NCBI GenBank assembly: GCA_038231615.1 | Contig: JBBRLA010000106.1 | Location: forward strand, 1-16,901 | Direction of reading: 5' to 3' | Source of the DNA: JBBRLA01 sp038231615 | Lineage (GTDB): Bacteria > Myxococcota_A > Polyangia > Palsa-1104 > JAEUJZ01 | Length of the DNA: 16,901 nt | Part shown: in pieces, positions 1 through 6,452 of the stretch | How the letters are laid out: the number at the start of each line of letters is the position of its first letter | Numbering within the stretch: position 1 is the stretch's first letter | Program-made: the position numbers and the translations under genes | The notes under the pieces: model-generated | Database searches by the model: none | What the model was told of the DNA's origin: nothing | What the model saw: the letters and a program-made list of their open reading frames with translations, nothing else

Positions 1-1
1 G

Positions 2-448
2 CCAGAGGGTTGCACGCGCGCCGCCGTGGACGCCGCGCTGGACCCAAGTGGCGTCGAGGGACGCGGGGTACTGTCCGGGGTGTCGCGACGGTGGCTCAAG
101 TACCCGGTCCGGGGACGTAACACCCAGGCACGCGTGTGGCTGGGAGACGGGGAGCGGGTGCTCCTCATCGATGTCTTGGAGCCCGGAATCAAGGAGCTGC
201 CCGCGTCGCTGCGCAAGCGCCTGGGCGAACCCGCCGAGATCATCATGGCGCGAGTCAATCCCACCAACAGCGAGTGGATCTACCCGACCCACGGAATCAC
301 GGTAGCGGTGGGCAATCGTGGCGACGCGGAGGGCACGCCGGAGCGGATCACGTATCTGTTTCTCTACGCCCCGACGTCGCTGACCAAATACGTCGATGAG
401 CTGGGCGGCAAGGACGAGTGGGTGCGCCGCCTTCCGCAACGTCGCTAG
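2..448 (+). CDS. 3' end of a gene of unknown function (truncated by window edge)
   Basis: The reading frame is open from the first bases to the TAG at 446-448. A GTG at 26 could serve as a start, but the frame continues upstream of it without a stop (residues PEGCTRAAV), so this is more likely the C-terminal part of a longer protein. The visible 140 or so residues mix charged and beta-prone stretches, such as RVLLIDVLEPGIKELP and SEWIYPTHGITVAVGN. There is no membrane segment and no catalytic motif I recognise. The next gene is 205 bp away and has its own signal peptide, so the two are probably not one operon. I cannot name a family. Confidence 0.6.
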   Translation, partial: PEGCTRAAVDAALDPSGVEGRGVLSGVSRRWLKYPVRGRNTQARVWLGDGERVLLIDVLEPGIKELPASLRKRLGEPAEIIMARVNPTNSEWIYPTHGITVAVGNRGDAEGTPERITYLFLYAPTSLTKYVDELGGKDEWVRRLPQRR

Positions 449-485
449 AGCACTTGCGTTGAGGGCGAGTGCGCCTCCCCCATGT

Positions 486-501
486 CCTCGCATTCGCGAG
501 G
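486..501. terminator. GC-rich hairpin after the first gene, terminator candidate
   Basis: CCTCGC (486-491) and GCGAGG (496-501) form a perfect 6-bp stem with a 4-nt loop, 37 bp after the stop at 448. A second small hairpin, GGGT-GGT-ACCC, follows at 506-516. No T-run follows either one, so an intrinsic terminator is possible but not classical. Confidence 0.3.
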
Positions 502-540
502 CCACGGGTGGTACCCCCCGAGACGTCGAGCAGAGCGGTC

Positions 541-614
541 TCGGACGCCCAGCGCGCTTTGCCGACTTGCAGTCGGGTGAGCCTGCAATCGACCCATAAG
601 AAGATCGGACGCCC
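541..614. repeat. 10-bp direct repeat flanking a hairpin upstream of the DUF6503-like gene
   Basis: TCGGACGCCC occurs at 541-550 and again, identically, at 605-614. Between the copies lies the inverted repeat CCGACT-TGC-AGTCGG (562-576). The block ends 39 bp before the ATG at 654. It could be a pair of regulator sites. The 74-bp span and the TGC loop recall a tRNA, but no T-arm or acceptor stem can be drawn. Confidence 0.4.
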
Positions 615-616
615 TG

Positions 617-646
617 TTTACTTGCCGCGCCGCGCTCTGCTAGACC
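617..646 (+). promoter_or_regulatory. Weak sigma-70-like promoter candidate for the DUF6503-like gene
   Basis: TTTACT (617-622, 4 of 6 matches to TTGACA) is followed after 18 bp by TAGACC (641-646, 3 of 6 matches to TATAAT). This would put the transcript start almost at the ATG at 654, making a nearly leaderless mRNA. That would agree with the lack of any Shine-Dalgarno sequence there. It is weak evidence. Confidence 0.2.
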
Positions 647-653
647 TTGTGTC

Positions 654-1493
654 ATGCGCGACCCGCTGTCGGTCATCCCGTGCGTGATTTTGTGCTGGTT
701 GTGTCTGTGCGCCGCGCCCGAGGCCGCCCGCGCCGTCGCACCAGCCGATGACAACCCCGCCGCCGTCGGCTTCGATGACCAGGGCTCCGAGCCCCGCGCC
801 ATCGCCCTCGCCGACGCGACCCTGCGGGCGATGGGCGGACGCGCCGCATGGGACCGCACGCGCTACCTGACCTGGCGCTTCTTCGGCAAGCGCCTCCACG
901 TCTGGGACCGCTGGACCGGCGATGTCCGCATCGAATATGACGAACGCGGCGCGGGCCCGCACATGGTGATCCTCTTGAACCTCAATTCCGGAAAGGGCCG
1001 GGCCTTCCACGGGGGCACCGAGGTCACCGATACCGCCGCCCTTTTCGCTCTCTTGCAGAAGGGCAAGGAGATCTGGATCAACGACTCCTACTGGCTGGTC
1101 ATGCCCTACAAGCTCAAGGACTCCGGCGTCACCCTGCGCTACCGCGGCGAGGGCAAGATGGTCGATGGGCGCCTGGCGGACGTGCTCCTCCTGACCTTCA
1201 CCGGCGTGGGCGTGACCCCGCAGAACAAGTACGAGGTCTACGTCGCCAGGGACACCGGCCTGGTCGAGCAGTGGGCCTATTACGACAAGGCCGGCGACCC
1301 CAAGCCGGAGTTTGTCGGCCCCTGGCACAAGTGGCGACGCTACGGCGGCATCCTCCTGTCCAGCGACCACGGCGAAGGCGAAGTGCACACCGGGGTCAAC
1401 GCCCCGGCCCGCCTGCCCGCGTCGGTCTTCCGCTCCCCTGTCCGGGTGGACCCCGCGGTCCTTTCCGCCCCGGCACCGGGGGGTACGCCATGA
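654..1493 (+). CDS. Exported DUF6503-like / LolA-fold-like protein
   Basis: This is a 279-residue protein with an N-terminal signal peptide: a hydrophobic core at about residues 6-21, then Ala-rich cleavage sites near ARA at 25-27. Residues about 45-260 have the pattern I associate with DUF6503, a family related to outer-membrane lipoprotein-sorting (LolA-like) folds. That pattern is an N-terminal MGG..AW (60-66), a central NDSYWLVMPYKLKD (143-156), then TFTGVGVTP and YEVYVARDTGLVEQW (193-207). The family is thought to bind hydrophobic ligands or lipoproteins in the cell envelope, but no member's function is firmly known to me. Cysteines at 10, 14, 18 lie inside the signal core and do not form a convincing lipobox. 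The ATG has no Shine-Dalgarno sequence. The chaperone operon starts 80 bp downstream. Confidence 0.75.
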   Translation: MRDPLSVIPCVILCWLCLCAAPEAARAVAPADDNPAAVGFDDQGSEPRAIALADATLRAMGGRAAWDRTRYLTWRFFGKRLHVWDRWTGDVRIEYDERGAGPHMVILLNLNSGKGRAFHGGTEVTDTAALFALLQKGKEIWINDSYWLVMPYKLKDSGVTLRYRGEGKMVDGRLADVLLLTFTGVGVTPQNKYEVYVARDTGLVEQWAYYDKAGDPKPEFVGPWHKWRRYGGILLSSDHGEGEVHTGVNAPARLPASVFRSPVRVDPAVLSAPAPGGTP

Positions 1494-1516
1494 CCTGCCA
1501 AGTACTGGGCTAAAAT
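1490..1516 (+). promoter_or_regulatory. Candidate promoter of the chaperone operon
   Basis: TAAAAT at 1511-1516 matches the -10 consensus in 5 of 6 positions. ATGACC at 1490-1495 matches the -35 in 4 of 6, but the 15-bp spacer is short. It lies in the 80-bp gap before the GrpE-like gene and would give a leader of about 50 nt. I see no CIRCE element (TTAGCACTC-N9-GAGTGCTAA), so HrcA-type heat-shock control is not supported. Confidence 0.3.
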
Positions 1517-1573
1517 GGCCGGGTACTGTGACACCACGACAATCGGCTTGCGTGGGCAAATCCGTCGTGCTAC

Positions 1574-2215
1574 GTGTGCCTCGTGTGGACCTGGCTGCGC
1601 CGGCTATTCAAGCGAAAGTCCAAGGAGACGCCCCCCGAGACCCCACCCCGGTGGGCGATCGAACTGGGCGAGCAGCTTAGCGGCGACGATCCGCCCCCCT
1701 GGGCGGTCGAGCTGGGCGAGCAGATCGGCAACGGCACGCCCCCGACGTGGGGCAGCGAGCTGACCGAGCTGGTCCAGCGCGCCGCCCGTGCCCAGGGCAA
1801 AAGCGCCCTGCGTCTGGAAGAACTCGAACGCAAGCTGGAGGGGGGCTTTGCCGACCTGCGCCACCTGACCCAGGCGGCGGCGCGCCCTGCCGAGCACCTT
1901 CGCTGGGACGACGTGCTCGACGCCATGGACTTGCTGGAGGAGGCCAGCGCGGCCCTGCAAGCCACCCACCCCAGCGTGGCCCAGGGGCTTGGCGGCGTGC
2001 AGCTTCGCCTGGTCCGGCACCTGTCCGCCGCCGGCCTGGTCCGCCTGACCCCGCTGCACGCCCCCCCCGACGGTACCCAGGTCCGCATCGTAGGGACGGA
2101 AGAGCAGCCCGACCTGCCCGAGGGGGTCGTGACCCGGGTCGTCCGCGCCGCGGTCAAAAGGGGCGATCAACTCGTGCGTGAAGGCGAAGTCCTTACCAAC
2201 CGGAGACTTTCATGA
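1574..2215 (+). CDS. Divergent GrpE-like nucleotide exchange factor
   Basis: This 213-residue protein is the probable nucleotide exchange partner of the Hsp70 that follows it. Residues 68-150 are helical and charged, like the GrpE coiled coil. The end, GVVTRVVRAAVKRGDQLVRE (184-203) followed by GEVLTN (204-209), matches the GrpE C-terminal beta domain pattern of V..V...GY...G.VLRPA, with the usual Tyr missing. The N-terminus is basic and Trp-containing (WTWLRRLFKRK, 5-15), and is followed by three 16-residue repeats that GrpE does not normally have. The start is a GTG; a second in-frame GTG at 1583 is equally possible, and neither has a clear Shine-Dalgarno sequence. The stop overlaps the Hsp70 start as ATGA, indicating translational coupling. 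From memory, Myxococcus xanthus grpS-sglK is a comparable pair, so this may be a GrpS-type protein. Confidence 0.7.
   Translation: MCLVWTWLRRLFKRKSKETPPETPPRWAIELGEQLSGDDPPPWAVELGEQIGNGTPPTWGSELTELVQRAARAQGKSALRLEELERKLEGGFADLRHLTQAAARPAEHLRWDDVLDAMDLLEEASAALQATHPSVAQGLGGVQLRLVRHLSAAGLVRLTPLHAPPDGTQVRIVGTEEQPDLPEGVVTRVVRAAVKRGDQLVREGEVLTNRRLS
1640..1783 (+). repeat. Three 48-bp (16-residue) tandem repeats in the GrpE-like gene
   Basis: The copies begin at codons 23, 39 and 55. The conserved core is PP-x-W-A-x-ELGEQ, with Trp at residues 27, 43 and 59. Copies 1 and 2 share WA(I/V)ELGEQ; copy 3 is degenerate (WGSELTEL) and runs into the coiled coil. The exact 16-residue period suggests duplication of a short amphipathic unit, possibly a binding motif. 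Confidence 0.7.
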
Positions 2216-3897
2216 GCATTGTATTTGGCATCGATCTGGGCACCACCAATTCGGTCATCGCCAAGCTGGAGAACGGGCAGCTTTCGCCCATTCCCTTGCA
2301 GGGCAGTCCCATCGTCCCCTCGGTGGTCCTGTACCAGGACAACCGCGTCGCCGTCGGGCGCGAGGCGCGCAACCTGGAGTTGCAGCACCCCGAGCTGACC
2401 ATCCGCTCGGTCAAGCGCAAGATGGGTCAGGACTTCACCTATCAGGTGGCCGGCAAGCAGCTTACCCCGGAGCAGGTGTCCGCCGACATCCTGCGGGCGC
2501 TGAAGCGCGGGGCCGAGGCCGCCACCGGGCACACCGTGTCCGACGTGGTCATCACCGTCCCGGCGTACTTCAACGACGCCCAGCGCCGGGCGACCCTTTC
2601 GGCCGGCGAGCTGGCCGGGCTGAACGTGCTGCGGTTGCTCAACGAGCCGACCAGCGCCTCGCTGGTCTACGATCAGGTCACCGGCAAGGACACCGGCGAG
2701 GCGGAGATCGTCCTCATCTACGACCTGGGCGGGGGCACCTTCGACGTGTCGGTGATGGAGGTCTTCTCGGGGGTGCGCGAGGTCCGGGCCACCGCCGGCA
2801 ACACCCACCTGGGCGGCGACGATTTCGACGAGCTTCTGATGCGGCTCTTCCTGGACGAGCTGAAGCGGGTCGAGCGGGTCGACCCGCGGGAGGACCTGCG
2901 GGCCATGGCCCGCCTGCGCCGCCTGGCGGAGGACACCAAGATCCGCCTGTCCAGCGAGACCGAGCTTCGCGTCCGCGAGGAGTTCCTGACGCAGGTCGAT
3001 GGGCAGGCGGTCCACCTGGACCTGACGCTGACCCGGCGGCGCTTCGAGGATCTGATCGGGGACCTGGTGCGCTCGACGATCGATCTGGCCAGGCGGGCGG
3101 TGGAGGACGCCCATCTGTCGGGACAGCGGATTTCCCGGGTGTGCCTGGTGGGCGGCTCCACGCGCATCCCCCTGGTGCGCCGGCTCCTGGAGTCGGCCTT
3201 CGAGGCGGAGGTCCACGAGGAGGTGGACCCGGACCTGGCGGTCGGGCTGGGTGCGGCGATCCAGGCGGGTCTGCTCCTGGGGGTCCCGGTCGAGCGCATC
3301 CTGGTGGACGTGACGGCCCACTCTCTGGGCATCCGGGCGATGGGCGGAATAAACGACATGGACGCCAATACCTTCGCCCCGGTCCTGCGCCGCAACACCG
3401 CCCTGCCGGCCTCGCGCACGGAGGAATTCTACACGGTCATCGACAACCAGCAAATGCTCCAGCTCGAGGCCTTTCAGGGCGAGTCGCCGCTGGCGTCACA
3501 GAACACCCCGGTGGGGTCGTTCGAGTTTCCCCTGGCCCCGCGACCGGCGAACTCGCCGCTGCGGGTGCAGTTCTCCTACGACCTGAACGGGGTGGTGCGG
3601 GTCTCGGTGGCGCAGGTCGGCGCCGACAATGAGAAGACCGTGGCCTTCAATCTGGCGGACACGGCCCGGATGTTGCCTGAGCCGGGCGCGCTGACCGAGG
3701 GATCGTCGGCGCCCCACGGAATGAACACCGCCATCGAGCGCAAGGCCCGGGAGCTGCTGGAGAAGCTGAGCGGGCCGCGAAAGGACCAGCTCTCGGCCCT
3801 CTTTTTGGCCTATCAGGGCGCCAGCCTGGCCACGGGGGAGCAAGCCGAGGAGGCGCTGCTCGACTTCTTCCTTCGGGCCGAGGACGAGGAGGACTAA
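2212..3897 (+). CDS. Hsp70 family chaperone (DnaK-like, short C-terminus)
   Basis: This is an ATP-dependent Hsp70. The nucleotide-binding domain (about 1-358) carries phosphate loop GIDLGTTNS (6-14), Lys68 in SVKRKMG at the place of DnaK catalytic Lys70, NEPTSAS (144-150), DLGGGTFDVS (171-180) and VGGSTRIP (313-320), so it should hydrolyse ATP. A beta substrate-binding domain follows (about 359-485; VDVTAHSLGI at 365-374). The chain is 561 residues, against about 640 for DnaK, and the helical lid is shortened to about 55 residues ending in an acidic tail (EDEED). The ATG overlaps the upstream stop and has GGAG at 2202-2205, 6 nt away. It lies between GrpE-like and J-like genes, so it is a second, specialised Hsp70 rather than the housekeeping DnaK. 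The nearest characterised type I know is SglK/Stk of Myxococcus xanthus, linked to social motility and extracellular fibrils. Confidence 0.95.
   Translation: MSIVFGIDLGTTNSVIAKLENGQLSPIPLQGSPIVPSVVLYQDNRVAVGREARNLELQHPELTIRSVKRKMGQDFTYQVAGKQLTPEQVSADILRALKRGAEAATGHTVSDVVITVPAYFNDAQRRATLSAGELAGLNVLRLLNEPTSASLVYDQVTGKDTGEAEIVLIYDLGGGTFDVSVMEVFSGVREVRATAGNTHLGGDDFDELLMRLFLDELKRVERVDPREDLRAMARLRRLAEDTKIRLSSETELRVREEFLTQVDGQAVHLDLTLTRRRFEDLIGDLVRSTIDLARRAVEDAHLSGQRISRVCLVGGSTRIPLVRRLLESAFEAEVHEEVDPDLAVGLGAAIQAGLLLGVPVERILVDVTAHSLGIRAMGGINDMDANTFAPVLRRNTALPASRTEEFYTVIDNQQMLQLEAFQGESPLASQNTPVGSFEFPLAPRPANSPLRVQFSYDLNGVVRVSVAQVGADNEKTVAFNLADTARMLPEPGALTEGSSAPHGMNTAIERKARELLEKLSGPRKDQLSALFLAYQGASLATGEQAEEALLDFFLRAEDEED
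3887..3892 (+). promoter_or_regulatory. Perfect Shine-Dalgarno that fixes the GTG start at 3901
   Basis: AGGAGG lies 8 nt before the GTG at 3901, inside the last codons of the Hsp70 gene. It is the strongest ribosome-binding site seen in the window and supports the non-ATG start. Confidence 0.8.
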
Positions 3898-3900
3898 CAC

Positions 3901-6069
3901 GTGGGGCGGCCCAAGGACGCAAAAGAACGGTTGTGGCAGCGCGCCGCCGAGGACGTGGACCGGGCGTTGCGGCGCAAGGACGCCCCCGGCGCGGCGGAGC
4001 ACCTGCTGACGCTGCCCAAGGACCGGCGGGACCCACTGCTGCCGCAGGTGATGGCGCTGTTCCACGCAGATGTTCTGCGCAGCCATGCCGAGGGCAGCAT
4101 CGCCGGCCTGACCCGCTGGGCAGTGTGGGCCGACGCCGAGCCGCGTTTCCTCATGGGGCGGGAACCCGCGCTTTTGTGGTGCCTGCTCATGGGGACGCTG
4201 CACTCCAAAGACTGGCAGCGGTCGCGGCGTCTTTTGGACCTCAACTTGCCCGACCTCTCGCGGCGTTCGCCGGCCCTTTTGGCCTGGCTGGAGGCATGGA
4301 TCGAGCACCGCGGGCAGATCCCCCCGGTTCAGGCGGCGGCACTGCCCAAGCTCCCCAAGCAGAAGGAGATCCCGCAGACCGACCCGCGCCTGGGGTACGA
4401 ACCGGCGCGCGCGGCCCCGCCCATCCCGGTCCCGCGCACCGGGGAGGAGGCGGCTCGTTCGGTGCGGCGGCTCTTCCGGTCGGAGCGGCGCCCCTCCGCA
4501 TTGCGCGACATGCTCACCCAGTGGCGTCGGCTCTCGCCGGAGACGGCGGAGGCGATCGCCATCCAGGCGGTGCCGCTGCTTCTGCGGGAAGCGTTGCTCG
4601 CAACCCAGGCGGAACCAGACCCGCCGGGAGCCAAGGGCCGGGCTCGGCTGGCCGCGGCGGTCCCACTGCTGGCGGTCGCCGAATTGGTGGTTGGCGCGCC
4701 GACGGAACTGTCCGCCGACATCTTCCTGGCCCTGCGGCTTTCCAGCGCGGCCCTGCCGGTGGATCTGTGGCCCAACAAGGCAGACGGTTCGCTGGAGGCG
4801 CTGTTGGTGCTGCTTTCGGTGGCCGGGGTAGCGGTGCGCTATCCGGAACACCGGCAGGCAGTGGCCGATCGCCTGGCCGGCACGGACCTGCCGCAGGAGA
4901 TGCCAAAAGAAACGCTGGATCGTGCGTTGCCGGTCCTGCAAACGCTGCTGGCGCACATCCAGACCCCGGCGCTGGCGGTCAAGGCGCTGTCCTTGTGGGC
5001 GCTGGACGCCGGCACGCCCGACGGTGGGCTGGGCCCTGCCCCCAACTGGCTGGCCGGGGTGCTGCGGCAGGTGGCCGCTGACGGCGATGCCCTGGCCGCG
5101 TATCTGCGCCGCGCCCGATCCAAGGAGCGGGCCCGCTTCCTGGGGGTCGTCGGGATCTCCCTTCCGACGCAGGTGGGGGAGCTGATCCTGGCCCGCGGGC
5201 TGGAGAGCGCGGACGAAGAAGGCCGACGCGAATTCGGGGGATTGCTCATGACCCTGCTCGACCGCGAGGATCCGGGGGACATTGACGCCCTGGCCCGCGA
5301 ACGAGGCCTCGCCCCGGAACGGGCGACGTTCAGCGAGCTTTTCTTTCTGATGCAGCAGAGCGGGCTCGATTTCGCGCCGGGCATGAAGATGTCCATCAGG
5401 ATGATGCCGCCCAAGGATCGGCTGCCCATGCAGCTCTGGTCGGTGTACCTGAGCTTGAAGCTCAACGGCGGCCTTGCGCCCCCCTACGGGCCGGTGAAGC
5501 GATCCCTGCTAGCGCGGTTTCAGGATCGGCTCCTGCCCTACCGCGTCGAGCTTCTGCAGTTGGCCTTCTCGCAAACGCCGGGACAGACCGACCGGCTGCG
5601 CCTGATCGATGTCTTTTTAGCCGGCCGGAGCGACATCGAGGCGCGGTTGCAGGTGCTGAAGGTGCTCTGCTGCCCCAATTGCGAGCCGAATTTGTACCGG
5701 GTGGTCGAAGATCGGATGGTGACCGAGTATGGGCGGGACCCGCTGGCCCTCTCGCGTGCCCTGCTGCGCATGGAGGAGACGGGGGTGAAGGACGCGGGGA
5801 TGCGGGCCCTGGCCAACGCCCTGATCGAGGCGGATCGGAACTTTGCCGGGAGACGGACACCGGAGTATGAAAAGGCGCTGTATCTGACGCAGCGGCTCGC
5901 GGCAAGGATGAAGGTGAAGACGAAGGCGATGAAGCCGAGGGCAGTGAAGCCGAAAGCGCCCGCCAAGGCGAAGGAGGCGAAAGCGCCCGCCAAGGCGAAG
6001 GAGGCGAAAATGCCCGCCAAGGCGAAGGAGCCAAAGGCGCCGTCCGCAAGAAAGACGCTCAAGGAATGA
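3901..6069 (+). CDS. Large helical protein of unknown family in the Hsp70 operon, with basic repeat tail
   Basis: This is a 722-residue protein I do not recognise. It starts at a GTG 3 bp after the Hsp70 stop, with a perfect AGGAGG ribosome-binding site. It is Leu/Ala/Arg-rich and appears almost wholly helical, with many short amphipathic helices separated by Pro, as in alpha-solenoid (TPR/HEAT-like) proteins. No single repeat consensus stands out. There is a Pro-rich break at about 141-180. A CCPNCEPN stretch at about 590-597 contains three cysteines. There is no signal peptide and no clear membrane segment. The last 55 or so residues are a Lys/Ala/Pro tail with three 9-residue repeats (685-711), which could bind nucleic acid, acidic surfaces or membranes. 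Its place between Hsp70 and the J-like protein suggests a client, adaptor or scaffold of this chaperone. Confidence 0.85.
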   Translation: MGRPKDAKERLWQRAAEDVDRALRRKDAPGAAEHLLTLPKDRRDPLLPQVMALFHADVLRSHAEGSIAGLTRWAVWADAEPRFLMGREPALLWCLLMGTLHSKDWQRSRRLLDLNLPDLSRRSPALLAWLEAWIEHRGQIPPVQAAALPKLPKQKEIPQTDPRLGYEPARAAPPIPVPRTGEEAARSVRRLFRSERRPSALRDMLTQWRRLSPETAEAIAIQAVPLLLREALLATQAEPDPPGAKGRARLAAAVPLLAVAELVVGAPTELSADIFLALRLSSAALPVDLWPNKADGSLEALLVLLSVAGVAVRYPEHRQAVADRLAGTDLPQEMPKETLDRALPVLQTLLAHIQTPALAVKALSLWALDAGTPDGGLGPAPNWLAGVLRQVAADGDALAAYLRRARSKERARFLGVVGISLPTQVGELILARGLESADEEGRREFGGLLMTLLDREDPGDIDALARERGLAPERATFSELFFLMQQSGLDFAPGMKMSIRMMPPKDRLPMQLWSVYLSLKLNGGLAPPYGPVKRSLLARFQDRLLPYRVELLQLAFSQTPGQTDRLRLIDVFLAGRSDIEARLQVLKVLCCPNCEPNLYRVVEDRMVTEYGRDPLALSRALLRMEETGVKDAGMRALANALIEADRNFAGRRTPEYEKALYLTQRLAARMKVKTKAMKPRAVKPKAPAKAKEAKAPAKAKEAKMPAKAKEPKAPSARKTLKE
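5953..6033 (+). repeat. Three 27-bp tandem repeats coding for the KAPAKAKEA tail
   Basis: Units lie at 5953-5979, 5980-6006 and 6007-6033. The first two are identical and the third differs at a few bases (encoding KMPAKAKEP). A partial fourth unit follows. Near-identity at DNA level indicates recent slippage or unequal exchange, so copy number may vary between strains. Confidence 0.85.
6061..6065 (+). promoter_or_regulatory. Shine-Dalgarno that favours the second ATG of the J-like gene
   Basis: AAGGA touches the ATG at 6066 (no spacing) but is 6 nt from the in-frame ATG at 6072. Translation most likely begins at 6072, two bases after the upstream stop TGA at 6067-6069. Confidence 0.6.
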
Positions 6070-6071
6070 GC

Positions 6072-6431
6072 ATGAAGAATCCCTTCGCCGAGATCGGCAT
6101 CGCGCCTACCCTGGACATGGCGGAGATCAAGCGGGCCTACTTCAAGGCCTTGTCCACCCGCGCCCCGCAGAACAACCCCGAAGGCTTCCAGCTCCTGCGG
6201 CAGGCTTACGAGCGGCTGAGCCAGCCGGGTGGCCTTTCGGCGGCCTTTCTGAGTAGCCCGGTGGACGTGAGCCGCGAGCTTGTGCGCTACCAGGAACGCC
6301 ACGCCGCGATCCAGGAGGAGGCCGGCGCCGAGGCCTCTACCCATACCAATAATACCAACCTCGATCGGTTTTCGGCGATCCTCCGCGGGCAAGGCTACGA
6401 AGACGCCATTCGCCTGTTCAACTCGACCTGA
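6072..6431 (+). CDS. J-domain-like protein with degenerate HPD motif
   Basis: This small protein has 119 residues from the ATG at 6072; an ATG at 6066 would add two. Residues about 3-50 align with a J domain: PFAEIGIA for helix I, AEIKRAYFKALS for helix II, then NNPEGFQLLRQAYERLS for helix III. The loop that should read HPD, which stimulates Hsp70 ATPase, reads Ala31-Pro32-Gln33. The form resembles a known variant family with HPP followed by DPEGF, but departs even from that. The rest (51-119) is short, helical and charged, with no Zn-finger or substrate domain of DnaJ. Being the last gene of the Hsp70 operon, it probably contacts that Hsp70 or the 722-residue protein. Whether it can activate the ATPase is doubtful. 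Confidence 0.8.
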   Translation: MKNPFAEIGIAPTLDMAEIKRAYFKALSTRAPQNNPEGFQLLRQAYERLSQPGGLSAAFLSSPVDVSRELVRYQERHAAIQEEAGAEASTHTNNTNLDRFSAILRGQGYEDAIRLFNST

Positions 6432-6452
6432 CGTCTGGCTTTTCGCGCCGGG

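Noticed and set aside
541..614. Possible tRNA with TGC anticodon loop
   Set aside because: A 4-bp stem with loop CTTGCAG looks like an anticodon arm, but there is no GTTCRA T-loop, no D-arm and no pairing acceptor ends.
2167..3453. Long open frame antisense to the Hsp70 gene
   Set aside because: It is a by-product of G+C-rich codon bias: the protein is Gln/His/Arg-rich without motifs, while the sense strand encodes clear Hsp70. Similar antisense frames over 618-1559, 3496-4956, 11828-12853 and 14315-16039 are rejected for the same reason.
5953..6033. CRISPR-like array
   Set aside because: The 27-bp units are directly adjacent without spacers and are in frame within a coding region.
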